From positions 62,001 through 126,000 of the forward strand of contig JAKADM010000002.1 in the NCBI GenBank assembly GCA_021820525.1: DNA of 64,000 bases. The letters run 5' to 3'. A program made the position numbers and the translations under genes. Positions within the stretch are counted from its first letter, which is position 1. Each line of letters starts with the position of its first letter. The notes beneath the pieces were generated by a model, which did not search any database, was not told where the DNA came from, and was given only the letters and a program-made list of their open reading frames with translations. Shown one piece after another: positions 43,694-53,324 of the stretch. The stretch comes from Thermoplasmata archaeon. GTDB lineage: Archaea > Thermoplasmatota > Thermoplasmata > Thermoplasmatales > Thermoplasmataceae.

Positions 43694-44869
43694 ATGGAAA
43701 AGGAAGGATTCAATACAAGGGCTGTAGGTTCAGGTGAAATAAAGGATAAAAGATATGGGAATGTCGTTACGCCCATATTTGAAAATGCAACCTTTATTTA
43801 TCCAAACAGTTCGCCTGAGAGAATCGAAGACTGGAATACAAAGGATTCTTACATATATTCCAGATGGGGGAATCCCACAGTTTCTGCGCTGGAGAAAAAG
43901 TATGCCTCTCTTGAAGGTGTAAAAAATTCCCTTTCGTTTAGCAGCGGCATGGCTGCCATAACATCCTTGATGTTATCCATGGAACTTAAGGGAAAAAAGG
44001 TTCTTTCAGTCATAGATCTATATGGCCAGACACTGAGTTTTTTCAAGAATAAGTTTCATTCAATGACAGGATCAAAAATTGATCTTGTTTCAACAGATGA
44101 AATCAATGAAATGGATAGCATTCCGGAAGATTATGGTCTTGTTTATATTGAAAGCATTACAAATCCATCCATAAGGGTTGCAGATGTAAGGAAGATGGGA
44201 AAATTGTGCAGGGAAAGTGGAATTAAAATGGTTGTGGATGCAACCTTTGCATCTCCTTATAACCAGAATCCTGTAAGGATTGGGGCAGATTATGTCGTCC
44301 ACAGCGGCACAAAATATCTGAACGGCCATTCAGATACAATGTCCGGATTCATAGGCACAGACCTGAATATGGAAAGGCAGTTCGACATGAGGAAAAATCT
44401 GGGTGGAAGCCTTGATGCTTTCCAGGCCTATCTTATCCAGAGAGGCATGAAAACTTTAGGGTTAAGAATGGAGAGGCACAACTCCAATGCAATGGCAATT
44501 GCTGAATATTTACAGGAGAATTCAAAGGTAATTGAAGTGTTTTATCCCGGTCTTGAGGACAGCCCATACAAAAAAATTGCAGATGAAAATCTGAGAGGTT
44601 ACGGAGGAATGCTTTCCTTCAGGGTTAAGGGTGGTTTGGATGGGGCAAGAAAGTTTCTGTTTTCATCAAGAATCATTTCGCCTGCGCCAAGCCTTGGTGG
44701 GGTTGAATCCCTTTCAACCCTTCCTGTTGATACATCCCATGGTTCAACCAGTGCGGAGGATAGAAAGAAAATGGGTGTGACGGAGGATATGGTAAGATTC
44801 TCAGTGGGCATTGAGGATGTTGATGATCTCATAGAGGATATATCTAATTCCCTTGCGCAGATTGATTGA
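43694..44869 (+). CDS. Cys/Met metabolism PLP-dependent enzyme (cystathionine gamma-synthase/lyase-like)
   Basis: 391 aa from the ATG at 43694, chosen because TTTAAA (43668-43673) is about 24 bp upstream and the family-like start MEKEGFNTRAV follows; an in-frame ATG lies at 43673. The family features are IYSRWGNPTVSALEKKYASLEG, SFSSGMAAI, DATFASPYNQNP and the PLP-Lys in HSGTKYLNGHSD, followed by PSLGGVESL. It could act in trans-sulfuration, or as a methionine gamma-lyase or O-acetylhomoserine sulfhydrylase; the sequence alone does not separate these. Its 3' end overlaps the convergent APC permease gene by 26 bp. Confidence 0.9.
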   Translation: MEKEGFNTRAVGSGEIKDKRYGNVVTPIFENATFIYPNSSPERIEDWNTKDSYIYSRWGNPTVSALEKKYASLEGVKNSLSFSSGMAAITSLMLSMELKGKKVLSVIDLYGQTLSFFKNKFHSMTGSKIDLVSTDEINEMDSIPEDYGLVYIESITNPSIRVADVRKMGKLCRESGIKMVVDATFASPYNQNPVRIGADYVVHSGTKYLNGHSDTMSGFIGTDLNMERQFDMRKNLGGSLDAFQAYLIQRGMKTLGLRMERHNSNAMAIAEYLQENSKVIEVFYPGLEDSPYKKIADENLRGYGGMLSFRVKGGLDGARKFLFSSRIISPAPSLGGVESLSTLPVDTSHGSTSAEDRKKMGVTEDMVRFSVGIEDVDDLIEDISNSLAQID

Positions 44870-46136
44870 ACTTCTCCTTATTTTTTCCATTTTTTGATTC
44901 CTTTTCAACATAATAGAGGAAAAAGCCAGCCAGTATGGTTATGGTTCCTATGTAGAATGCCCTTGTCCCAAGTGCAAGCATGATCAGGGCCGAAAGCAAT
45001 ATGGAAACTATCTGTGTTATTGGGTACAGAGGTGAAGAAAATTCTCCCTTTACCTTTCTTTTCCTCAATATTACAACGGCAAGGCCTGTGAGAGAATAGG
45101 AGAATATGACTCCAAAGTTTGATGCCAGTGCGATTACCTGGACGTTTCCTATGAAAAGAGATGCCACTGCAAGAAGTCCTATGAGAAGTGTTGCCCTCTT
45201 TGGAGAATCCTTCTCCCTTCCCTGGATCCATTGAGGGAGAAGTTTGTCCTCGCTCATCTGCAACAGTGTTCTGGAGCCTGCAACAATAAGGGATACGGTA
45301 ACGGTGAAGGTTGCAATGATGGCCACAATATCAACAATATATTCAATGAATACAGGTGCATGGGAATACACAAGGGCATTATAAAGGGGATCTGCAGTTA
45401 TGCCGTATTTTGAATAGGGCATCAGGGCAAGCATTCCGAATATTATGATTATGTAAAGAGTTGTGCTTATTAAAAGGGCTGCCAGTATGGCAAAGGGTAT
45501 GCTCTTTTTGCTGTTTTCAACCTCTGGCCCAAGAGTTGCAATTGTATTGAAACCAGAATAGGCAAAGAAGGCAAGGGATGCAGCCTCGATAATACTCTCA
45601 GGGCCATCTGGTGCAATGGGTGTGAATCTTGATGCTGTCCAGTGGCCGTAAAATATAGATACAATAATGAATGCCACAAGACCGATTATGGTTATGAAAA
45701 CAAGTATATGCTCAACCTTTGCAACGCCATTTATTCCACCATAATCAAGGGCCATTGCAACCACTATGAGAAGAGCTGCAAGAATAATGATTCCGTAGGA
45801 TGGTATGTTAAAGAATGAAAGAAGGTATGATCCAAAACCTATGCTTACTGCAGAGGCAGCGATGGCATAGGATATTGCTCTGAGCCACCCAACCACAAAA
45901 CCTGCCGAATCTCCCATGGAAATCTTTGTGAATGAATAGAGACCCCCATGGGAGACTATCTTGGATGAAAGTTCTGCGCTGTTCAGGGCAATTGTGAGCG
46001 CCAGTATGGCTGTAACCACAAAGGCAATTATTGCGCCTGGACCGGCATCACTGATTGTTGTCCCTGCCAGTACAAAGATGCCTGCACCTATGATGTTGCC
46101 AAGGCCAATAAAGGTGGCCTGCCATTTATTGAGCAT
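44844..46136 (-). CDS. APC-family amino acid permease
   Basis: 430 aa, about 12 helices. The TM1 substrate loop GLGNIIGAGIFVLAG and the pattern AGPGAIIAF, AELSSKIVSHGG are typical of APC transporters. The C-terminus is short and charged. Its start lies 84 bp from the divergent ABC-2 permease gene, and a 17-bp palindrome sits in between. Import of amino acids is consistent with a peptide-fermenting lifestyle; specificity unknown. Confidence 0.88.
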   Translation of the reverse strand: MLNKWQATFIGLGNIIGAGIFVLAGTTISDAGPGAIIAFVVTAILALTIALNSAELSSKIVSHGGLYSFTKISMGDSAGFVVGWLRAISYAIAASAVSIGFGSYLLSFFNIPSYGIIILAALLIVVAMALDYGGINGVAKVEHILVFITIIGLVAFIIVSIFYGHWTASRFTPIAPDGPESIIEAASLAFFAYSGFNTIATLGPEVENSKKSIPFAILAALLISTTLYIIIIFGMLALMPYSKYGITADPLYNALVYSHAPVFIEYIVDIVAIIATFTVTVSLIVAGSRTLLQMSEDKLLPQWIQGREKDSPKRATLLIGLLAVASLFIGNVQVIALASNFGVIFSYSLTGLAVVILRKRKVKGEFSSPLYPITQIVSILLSALIMLALGTRAFYIGTITILAGFFLYYVEKESKNGKNKEKFNQSAQGN

Positions 46137-46192
46137 TTTTCCATATGGCTAAATGGAAAATATCTTTTTTGTATAAAATTTTGTTAATAATC

Positions 46193-46199
46193 TTTATAT
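46193..46199 (+). promoter_or_regulatory. TATA box of the ABC-2 transporter operon
   Basis: TTTATAT centred about 25 bp upstream of the ATG at 46221; it overlaps the left edge of the 17-bp palindrome. Confidence 0.5.
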
Positions 46200-46212
46200 C
46201 GATTATCGATAT
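46196..46212. promoter_or_regulatory. 17-bp palindrome over the ABC-2 operon promoter
   Basis: ATATCGAT-T-ATCGATAT, perfect dyad with single-base centre. It covers the 3' side of the TATA box and ends 8 bp before the ATG at 46221, a classic repressor position. The regulator is not obvious in the window. Confidence 0.65.
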
Positions 46213-46220
46213 TCTGGTCT

Positions 46221-47078
46221 ATGGAATCAATATCATACAGAGATACTGATTACGGGTATATGAATGATTTGAGATCTATGTACATTCTTTTCAAATATCA
46301 GATAAAATTTTACCTTAAAACAAGAAGATTTGTTGCAATGCTGATCATTGTTGCCTTAATTACTGCACTTACAGTGGGAATAGATCTTTATGAGGGTGTT
46401 ACAAAAAGTACAGCAGGCTTTGCGAATTCAGCTGATTTTATAGCAGGAAGCCTTTCAGGTCCCCTCATCACTTCAATCGGTATTGTGGCTGCCTTTTTTG
46501 GCGGGGATGCAACAAGCATTGAAACAGGAACCAATTCCGGTTATTTCATAATGACCCAGCCTGTCAGGAAAATATCCATCCTCATGGGAAGATTTTTTGC
46601 CGCGGTACTTCTTGGATTTTTGCTCATAATGATTGAATATGCAGGTGTTGCCGGATTGAGCCAGGACTTTTATGGAACAATATCTGCTGGAATATTTCTT
46701 TCTATAATAGAGACCCTTTTCCTTATTGCCTCCTTTACTGCTGTGGCATTCCTTTTCAGTTCTATATTCAAAAATCCGCTCATAGGCATACTCTTCTCAG
46801 TGATTGTATTTATATTGGTCTTTGCCATTGTGCAGGGTATACTGGAAATAACAAACATAGAGCCATGGTTTATTCTTAACTATGGAGGAGAGGTTGTAAC
46901 AGAAATACTTTCCCCATCTTCCATTGCCCATGTAACATCCATAAAGACCCCTGCGTTTACAATAAAGAAATATGAGCCGTATATATGGGAAGGAAACGCC
47001 ATAATGGGGGGATATTTAGTCATATCACTCATATTATCCTATATCATATTTAGATCAAAGGAGGTGAGGCCACAGTGA
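46221..47078 (+). CDS. ABC-2 type transporter permease
   Basis: 285-aa membrane protein with six predicted helices and an amphipathic N-terminus (YQIKFYLKTRRF). The extracytoplasmic loop and the helix pairs resemble ABC-2 permeases of NatB/CcmB type. The ATG at 46221 fits the TATA box; an internal ATG at 46260 is also possible. Its stop overlaps the GTG of the ATPase gene, so together they form an exporter. Substrate unknown. Confidence 0.83.
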   Translation: MESISYRDTDYGYMNDLRSMYILFKYQIKFYLKTRRFVAMLIIVALITALTVGIDLYEGVTKSTAGFANSADFIAGSLSGPLITSIGIVAAFFGGDATSIETGTNSGYFIMTQPVRKISILMGRFFAAVLLGFLLIMIEYAGVAGLSQDFYGTISAGIFLSIIETLFLIASFTAVAFLFSSIFKNPLIGILFSVIVFILVFAIVQGILEITNIEPWFILNYGGEVVTEILSPSSIAHVTSIKTPAFTIKKYEPYIWEGNAIMGGYLVISLILSYIIFRSKEVRPQ

Positions 47079-48004
47079 GTCTTGACTTAAGGATTGAAGT
47101 ATCCAACCTTTCAAAGATTTACGGAAAATTCAAGGCCGTTGACAATATATCATTCAACATAGAAGGATCGGGTGCCACAGCCTATCTTGGGCAGAACGGT
47201 GCCGGAAAAACAACCACATTCAAGATGATGACAGGCCTTATCAGACCATCCTCAGGAAATGTGAAAATCGGCGGGTATGATATTGTGACAGAAAGGAAGA
47301 GGATTCTTTCAAATATAGGTGCCCTCATTGAAACACCTGAGCCCTATGCAGCCCTCACAGTAAGGGATTCTATAATGCTTGTGGGTGAACTGAAGGGCAT
47401 GAAAAAATCCGATATAGAAGATCACATTGAGAATTTTGGAAAGAGGGTGGAAATTCCAGATCCTTCAAGAAAGGTTGGAACGCTTTCAAGGGGCCAGAGG
47501 GCAAGAGTGGTATTTGCAGCTGCATTTTTAAATAACCCGCCCATCATATTTCTTGATGAGCCAACAAACGGTATGGATCCAGCTGAAAGGAAGATTATAA
47601 GGGATGTGATCCTTGAATGGAAGAAAGACCACATGATAATGCTCAGTTCCCATCTTCTCCAGGAGGTTACGGATACATGCGAGAATGTCATCTTTATAAA
47701 TCGTGGTAAACTTGTCCTGCAGGAAAAGACCAGAGACTTGGAAAGCAGATTCAAATCAAAGAGCATCAGAGTCACATTTAAGGACAATGTCTCAATTGAT
47801 GATGTAAGAAAGATGCTTTCTGGACTGGTTGACAGGGTGGAGGATGACGCTTCAAACTCATTCATAATATACTTTGATGGGGATCTGGACAGAAGGGCTG
47901 ATATACTGGAGTATTGCCAGAGGGTTGGCAGAGTCATTTCATTCTCAGATTATGGTTCATCCCTTGAGGAGGCCTTTGTTAACATAATAAAGGATAACCA
48001 GTAA
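47075..48004 (+). CDS. ABC transporter ATP-binding protein (ABC-2 system)
   Basis: 309 aa with a GTG start overlapping the permease stop (GTGA) and a strong GGAGGTGA Shine-Dalgarno 7 nt before it. Walker A GQNGAGKTT at 39-47, signature LSRGQRARV, Walker B IIFLDEPTNGMDP, and H-loop SSHLLQE. The C-terminal 90 residues resemble the DUF4162-like extension of export ATPases. Energises the neighbouring permease. Confidence 0.92.
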   Translation: MSLDLRIEVSNLSKIYGKFKAVDNISFNIEGSGATAYLGQNGAGKTTTFKMMTGLIRPSSGNVKIGGYDIVTERKRILSNIGALIETPEPYAALTVRDSIMLVGELKGMKKSDIEDHIENFGKRVEIPDPSRKVGTLSRGQRARVVFAAAFLNNPPIIFLDEPTNGMDPAERKIIRDVILEWKKDHMIMLSSHLLQEVTDTCENVIFINRGKLVLQEKTRDLESRFKSKSIRVTFKDNVSIDDVRKMLSGLVDRVEDDASNSFIIYFDGDLDRRADILEYCQRVGRVISFSDYGSSLEEAFVNIIKDNQ

Positions 48005-48785
48005 TCCATATTTTTTAGAAATATATTTATTCTGTATAAACAAATTTTATTTTCCTTTACGTTCTGACTTGATTTATTTTCATTAATGTTCCTTGAAGAA
48101 CATGACAGGTTAAAAAGATCAATCGTTCCATACTAATAAGATACTTTGCCTTAATTTTATAAGACAAGATCCTTTGTGAAATATATAACTGAGTTCTGGA
48201 ATCTTAAGCTCCACAATGACAAATAGAAAAGATAAAAAAAATACTCTCATTCAATGTGTTGATTGCTTTTTCAAATTCCCTTTTTTATAACAATCCGATT
48301 GGCTGGTTAAAATTCATTACAAAATTGATATGATTCCAAATTTTTTTCGCTCCCCTAGTTAATCCTTTTTACCTCCCCATTTTCAAGTACAATTTTTAAA
48401 CGGGAAGGAATTGATGGATATATTTTCCACAGTCCTTCCATTTTAACTGGACGTATTGTTATTATAATTTTTCCTGCACCTTTTATATCAGAAAAATCCA
48501 TGATCACATATTAAGAGGATTGTAATCAGTTAATATCATTTCTTTTATGACTTTTATATGAATTGAATAAAACAAAATAAAAAATTTTAACCTTCAGAGC
48601 AGATATATGATAAGGGCATGATACCGTAGAACATTAAATTATATTTGTTGAGTTCATCTGTAAATCGTTTTTGCTTTTGAAACCCTGGATCGAGTGGATT
48701 AAATGATTTGAATTGACCATGGATTTAAAGTTAATGGCTGCGTCCGAAAAAGGGTTATTACATTCCTGAAAAAATATATGAAAGA
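48005..48785. other. Long AT-rich intergenic region, 781 bp
   Basis: The largest gap in the window. The only coding-like signal is a 48-codon minus-strand ORF at 48355-48501. The rest is AT-rich with T-runs; no tRNA, CRISPR repeat, or sizeable inverted repeat found by eye. Confidence 0.5.
48355..48501 (-). CDS. Possible small protein or gene fragment (48 aa)
   Basis: ATG at 48501 to TAG at 48355. The translation starts MDFSDIKGAGKIIITIRP and ends KIVLENGEVKRIN; it looks protein-like (balanced charge, AGG/AAA/GAA codons as in neighbours, alternating beta-strand pattern). GATATTAAC lies about 29 bp upstream as a weak TATA box. It may be a real small protein or the remnant of a longer gene. No family recognised. 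Confidence 0.4.
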   Translation of the reverse strand: MDFSDIKGAGKIIITIRPVKMEGLWKIYPSIPSRLKIVLENGEVKRIN

Positions 48786-50768
48786 TTACCTGAATTTGTA
48801 TTCAGGCTTTCTCTTCTGGACAAATGCAGATATTCCCTCCATGAAGTCCTGGGATGTGTATATTGTCCCCATTGCAATTGCTTCCATCTCAAGGCCCACA
48901 TCCATTGGTACTTCGCTTCCCTTATTCAGGAGGCGCTTTGTAAGGGCTGCCGCTATGGGTGAAACCTTTTCAGCAAGATCTGCTGCAAACTCCATGGTTT
49001 TTTCCCTTATTTCCTCAGAGGAATAGGTCTTATAAACGATGCCAAGTTCCTCTGCCTTCTTTCCATCAAACTTCTCTCCGGTCAAAATGAGAGATGTTGC
49101 CCTGGAAAGGCCTATGAGTTTGGCAAGCCTCTGGCTTCCGCTCCATCCAGGAAGCAGACCAAGGGTAACTTCAGGAAAACCTATGATGCAGTCTGGCGTT
49201 GAAATCCTTATATCACAGTTCAGTGACAGCTCGAATCCACCACCAAGAGTATATTTCTTCATTTCGGCAATCACTATCTTGGGCATTTCTGAAAGTTCCC
49301 TGAAGGTCCTCTCACCCTTTCTTGAATTCTCTATGAAATCAAAGGCATCAGGTATGTATTGGGTCAGTTCGGCTCCTGCTGAAAATACATTATCGTTTCC
49401 TGCAACGACCACAACATGGATTTCCCTGTCATTCCATAACTCCTGAATGGATTCGTGAAGCTGATCCAGAACGGTTCCATTAAGAAGATTGTTCTTTCCG
49501 TTCCTTATTTCAATCCTTGCAACCTTTCCCTGTCTTACTATGTGCACCAGTCTGTCTCCCTGGTCCTTATTTTCCTTTGCCGGCGCCCCCTGCTTGCTCT
49601 TGAGGTTTCCAGATATTGCATCCTTAAGCTTTCCCTCTTCTATGGTCCTTGCAGGCTTAAATACTTCAACCTTGAACTTATTATAAAGCTCATCCAGTTT
49701 GTCCTTGACCTCCTTATTGGTGAGGCCTTTTGCAACAGATATTGGACCGAAAGGCCTGTTCATTCCAAGGGAATATCCTTTTTCTATATCATCTGGAACG
49801 GCAACCCCATCCTCTATTAACTTTACAGCCTCATTTATTTCGAGAACGAATACATCCAGAAGCTGTACTTTTGAGGATGGCTCACTCTTTGGAATCTGGG
49901 CCTTTCCATTCTCCCATTTATAGAAACCCTGTCCGGTCTTTATTCCAAGTTTGTTTTCATCCACCATCTTTTTGATTATCTTTGTTTTTCCATAATCCGG
50001 GCTCAGGGTTTTTGCATAATATTCCAGTGAATGGAGGACAGTATCAACCCCAACATAGTCCATGAGTTCATATGGGCCCATTGGGAGACCCTGACCTTTG
50101 GCAAAACTGTCTATGGCCTGGGGCGTATCCACATTATTGTCCAGAAGAAGGATGAAATACAGGGATTCAGGTGCGCTTATTCTATTCACCACAAAACCTG
50201 CAGTATCCTTCATAACTCTTATGGGTGTTTTTCCAATCTTCTTTGAGAAATCGAAAATGCTGTCAAAAACTGCCTGTGATGTCTTCTCGCCCTTAATGAC
50301 TTCAACCAGTTTCATTATTACTGGAGGGTTGAAGAAATGCATACCTGCAAGCCTTTCTGGATTCTTAAGGGAACTTGCAATCTCTGTTATTCTTATATTG
50401 GATGTATTTGTCGCAAGTATTGCATCCTGCCTCGCAAATTTTTCAATGTTCTTGAAGACTTCCTCCTTCAGTTCAGGTATTTCAGGAACGGCCTCAATAA
50501 TAATATCGCTGTCCTTAACAGCATCCTCCATGGATCCTGTGAATACCATCCTTCCCAGTATTTCTGAAACCTTATCCTGACTTATTTTTCCAGATTTTAC
50601 AAGCCTTCCGAGACTTTTTTCCACAGAATCCTTTCCCTTTTTAAGTGCCTCCGGAAAACTGTCATAAACTGAAACAGGGAATCCAGCCTGTGCAATAACC
50701 TGTGCAATTCCGCTGCCCATCAAGCCGGATCCTACAACTGTGGCCTTTTTTATATCCATTTCAATCAC
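48786..50768 (-). CDS. 3-Hydroxyacyl-CoA dehydrogenase / enoyl-CoA hydratase fusion
   Basis: 660-aa bifunctional beta-oxidation enzyme. Residues 1-290: 3-hydroxyacyl-CoA dehydrogenase with VVGSGLMGSGIAQVIAQAG (NAD site), NTSNIRITEIA, GMHFFNPPVIMKLVEV, and a C-terminal domain through about 385. Residues about 405-660: enoyl-CoA hydratase/crotonase with NVFSAGAELTQ, GGGFELSLNCDIRIS and FPEVTLGLLPGWSGSQRL. This dehydrogenase-then-hydratase order is known from archaea and differs from bacterial FadB. Coupled by an ATGA overlap to the SCP2 gene. Confidence 0.94.
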   Translation of the reverse strand: MIEMDIKKATVVGSGLMGSGIAQVIAQAGFPVSVYDSFPEALKKGKDSVEKSLGRLVKSGKISQDKVSEILGRMVFTGSMEDAVKDSDIIIEAVPEIPELKEEVFKNIEKFARQDAILATNTSNIRITEIASSLKNPERLAGMHFFNPPVIMKLVEVIKGEKTSQAVFDSIFDFSKKIGKTPIRVMKDTAGFVVNRISAPESLYFILLLDNNVDTPQAIDSFAKGQGLPMGPYELMDYVGVDTVLHSLEYYAKTLSPDYGKTKIIKKMVDENKLGIKTGQGFYKWENGKAQIPKSEPSSKVQLLDVFVLEINEAVKLIEDGVAVPDDIEKGYSLGMNRPFGPISVAKGLTNKEVKDKLDELYNKFKVEVFKPARTIEEGKLKDAISGNLKSKQGAPAKENKDQGDRLVHIVRQGKVARIEIRNGKNNLLNGTVLDQLHESIQELWNDREIHVVVVAGNDNVFSAGAELTQYIPDAFDFIENSRKGERTFRELSEMPKIVIAEMKKYTLGGGFELSLNCDIRISTPDCIIGFPEVTLGLLPGWSGSQRLAKLIGLSRATSLILTGEKFDGKKAEELGIVYKTYSSEEIREKTMEFAADLAEKVSPIAAALTKRLLNKGSEVPMDVGLEMEAIAMGTIYTSQDFMEGISAFVQKRKPEYKFR

Positions 50769-51100
50769 TTCCTCATTTTCTTTACAATTCCAGTGATCTT
50801 TGTTGCACTCATGAGATCACCTGAAATTTTGATCTTCCCAGTCATATAGGACATTACAGGATCAACCTTCCCGTTAAACAGATTGGTAAGGATCTCATCG
50901 GTTGCAGTTATGGTTGCAGTCGGTTTTTCATCCTTCCCAGTCATGAACTTAACCTCTCCATTCTCTATTTTTACATAATAGGGATCACTGTCGGAGGGCA
51001 CAAACTGAAAAGATTTGTTCATCCCTGCAATCTCCTTTTTAATATTCTCATCCTTTCCATACTGGTCAAGCATTTGCTTTAAAATTTCACCTGACGTCAT
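50765..51100 (-). CDS. SCP2 sterol-carrier domain protein
   Basis: 111-aa single-domain SCP2-like protein (FQFVPSDSDPYYVKIENG, PTATITATDEILTNLFNGK, GKIKISGDLMSATKI). Such proteins bind acyl-CoA or lipids. It is the first gene of a two-gene unit with the hydroxyacyl-CoA dehydrogenase/hydratase fusion, suggesting delivery of acyl substrates (inference). Confidence 0.88.
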   Translation of the reverse strand: MTSGEILKQMLDQYGKDENIKKEIAGMNKSFQFVPSDSDPYYVKIENGEVKFMTGKDEKPTATITATDEILTNLFNGKVDPVMSYMTGKIKISGDLMSATKITGIVKKMRK

Positions 51101-51173
51101 AGTAGAAGAGTGCTGTAAGTTTAATATGCTTATTGGTAGTTAAATATTATTTTTGTATTTAAAAAAATTAAAT

Positions 51174-51830
51174 TTAGTTTGGTTCGCTGATTGCACCGAT
51201 CACATGGGAAAGGAATTCATCCTCAGGAACTGCACCTATGAACTCTTCCTTCATGTTTATTGTTGTGTGCGGCACGCTTGACACACCAACTTCCTCGCTT
51301 TCTTCTTCAAATTCATAGGCCTCAACCATATCGCTCACAATGTTCTTATTTATCTGTGAGAATTTGTGTGCAGTCCTTACAACACCGGGGCAGTACGGGC
51401 ATGTGGGTGTTATGAATACTCTTATGTTTACGGGCTTATCAATTGCCTTCAATATTTCCACTGTCCTGTCCTTGAGATCCACATCGCCTGTGGAAAATGA
51501 TTCTATGTCCTCTATCAATGATCCAAATTCATATCCTGAAGGCATTCCAAAGTATCTCACATTCCCTGTGTTGAACCTTTCTGAAAACAGAACTGTAACG
51601 GGACTCTTTTCAATATTATATTTCCTGGATTCCTCATCCCCAACCTCATGAACTTCAAGTTTAATGAGAGGGCTCAGTTCGGTAAGTTCCTGCAGGAGAT
51701 CCTGAGTATCCTTGCAATAAGGGCACTTCTCCTCATCCTGTTTGAAAAACTTCAATGTAACCTGATCTTTCAATACTTCACTGAATTTTTTAGTTAACTT
51801 TTCCCTATATTCATCGCTTATAAATGCCAT
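51174..51830 (-). CDS. pdo: Protein disulfide oxidoreductase (glutaredoxin-like, two CxxC)
   Basis: 218 aa made of two thioredoxin folds. Active sites are Cys36-P-Y-Cys39 (EEKCPYCKDT) and Cys144-P-Y-Cys147 (TPTCPYCPGV), the tandem arrangement of archaeal PDO, each followed by a cis-proline motif (KSPVTV; SSVPHTT). It handles disulfide formation and redox transfer in the cytoplasm. Stand-alone gene. Confidence 0.93.
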   Translation of the reverse strand: MAFISDEYREKLTKKFSEVLKDQVTLKFFKQDEEKCPYCKDTQDLLQELTELSPLIKLEVHEVGDEESRKYNIEKSPVTVLFSERFNTGNVRYFGMPSGYEFGSLIEDIESFSTGDVDLKDRTVEILKAIDKPVNIRVFITPTCPYCPGVVRTAHKFSQINKNIVSDMVEAYEFEEESEEVGVSSVPHTTINMKEEFIGAVPEDEFLSHVIGAISEPN

Positions 51831-52019
51831 GATAGGTGAATTACATAATCCTATTAAAGAAATTTTAATACCAATATTATAAAATAATCTGGAATATATA
51901 GTATTCCCATTTCAATATAATCCTGTATTGCTGGATTTTTCCCATATTTGTAGAAAATATATTCGCAGGGAAAGGAAAAAAATTCATAGTGTTTGAGCAT
52001 TTACTCTTCTGTACCAATC

Positions 52020-52673
52020 ATGCCTGAAAAAATTCTGAAAATAAGGAGAATCATTTCTGGACCGCTCAACACAAACACATACATTTTATCATCAGACGGA
52101 AAATGCATTATTATTGATGCAGGGGGCAATCAGACAAAGGTTCTGGATGATATGAAAATGAATAATATTGAACCCGTTGCCATAATTGCTACCCATGGCC
52201 ATTTTGACCATGTGCTCGGTGTCAGGCAGATTCAGGAAAGATATGATATCCCATTTTTCATGAATGGCAGGGACATGGATTTAATGGAAAGTTCAGGGGA
52301 AATTATGGAAGGTTTTAGCATGAACATTCCATTCCATATGCCTGAAAATATAAGGGAAATGTATGATGGTATGGAATTTAAAATTGGACCTCACAGGATT
52401 GAGGTGATTGAAACTCCCGGCCATACAGATGGGAGTTGCAGCCTCCTTTCAGATGGTTTTATTCTCACCGGAGACACCCTTTTCAAACTTTCCGTTGGAA
52501 GGACAGATCTTGGGGGGAATGAAAATGATCTTGTAAATAGCCTTAAGAGGATAGGAAAGATGAAAGAAAGCACCAAGATATATCCAGGACATGGAGACCC
52601 GACGGATCTGAGATTTGAAATTCTAAACAACAGTTTTTTGAAAAATGCAATTTTGAAGGGAACACTCTATTGA
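52020..52673 (+). CDS. Metallo-beta-lactamase fold hydrolase (glyoxalase II-like)
   Basis: 217 aa from the ATG at 52020; a TTG at 51993 would add nine residues of no clear value. Metal motif THGHFDHVLG, then HTDGSC, GDTLF (Asp) and YPGHGDPT (His) give the two-metal site of the hydroxyacylglutathione hydrolase-like branch. Substrate unknown. Convergent with the cobalamin adenosyltransferase gene, 1 bp between stops. Confidence 0.9.
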   Translation: MPEKILKIRRIISGPLNTNTYILSSDGKCIIIDAGGNQTKVLDDMKMNNIEPVAIIATHGHFDHVLGVRQIQERYDIPFFMNGRDMDLMESSGEIMEGFSMNIPFHMPENIREMYDGMEFKIGPHRIEVIETPGHTDGSCSLLSDGFILTGDTLFKLSVGRTDLGGNENDLVNSLKRIGKMKESTKIYPGHGDPTDLRFEILNNSFLKNAILKGTLY

Positions 52674-52674
52674 T

Positions 52675-53208
52675 TTAAGGAAGTTCCCTCAAATAGAATA
52701 TCCTCTCGTCTATGCCCAGCCTTTTGTTGGATATGATCGAGTGGAAGAACAGAAGGGAGGACAACCTATTCACGTATTCCTCTATTACGCTTTCTATTTC
52801 AACCTCTTCCTTTGCCTTTACAAGGTCCCTTTCCAGCCTTCTGCAAACAGTCCTTGCCATGTGAAGGCTGGTGGCTTCAATGCTTCCTCCGGGTATAACA
52901 AAGAGCCTTATCCTTCCATACTCCTTCCTGTAATATGTAACCCTGTCCTCCAGCCATTTTATTCTGCTTTCATCAATTGTTCTTCTCTTTCCCTGAGCAG
53001 TTATGTGTTCACCACATGTAAAGAGGTCCACCTGTATCTGCTCAAGATCTTTTCTTATATCATCCCATTTTGTGTTGACAAGGGCGAAGCCTATGAATGA
53101 ATTGAGCTCATCAAAATCACCCTCAGCATCAATTATGTGCGAACCCTTTGTGACTCTCATTCCAGTGCCTGTGTCTGTTTCTCCCTTATCCCCTCTCCTT
53201 GTATACAC
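52675..53208 (-). CDS. Cob(I)alamin adenosyltransferase, PduO/MMAB type
   Basis: 177 aa. The N-terminal ATP-binding TRRGDKGETDTGTG, GDFDELNSFIGFA and the C-terminal FVIPGG..ATSLHMARTVCRRLERD are the PduO-type signatures (the more common consensus is RRAER). It makes adenosylcobalamin for mutases such as methylmalonyl-CoA mutase, which are not in this window. Confidence 0.92.
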   Translation of the reverse strand: MYTRRGDKGETDTGTGMRVTKGSHIIDAEGDFDELNSFIGFALVNTKWDDIRKDLEQIQVDLFTCGEHITAQGKRRTIDESRIKWLEDRVTYYRKEYGRIRLFVIPGGSIEATSLHMARTVCRRLERDLVKAKEEVEIESVIEEYVNRLSSLLFFHSIISNKRLGIDERIFYLRELP

Positions 53209-53324
53209 ATTTCCAGTAGATTTTTGGCATAATTAAATCTTATGAAGTTCCTTTCACAAAAATGCTAAAAACATTACGGAACAGGTTTACCAATTTTTAA
53301 ATAAGAATAACTTATAACAATTCT

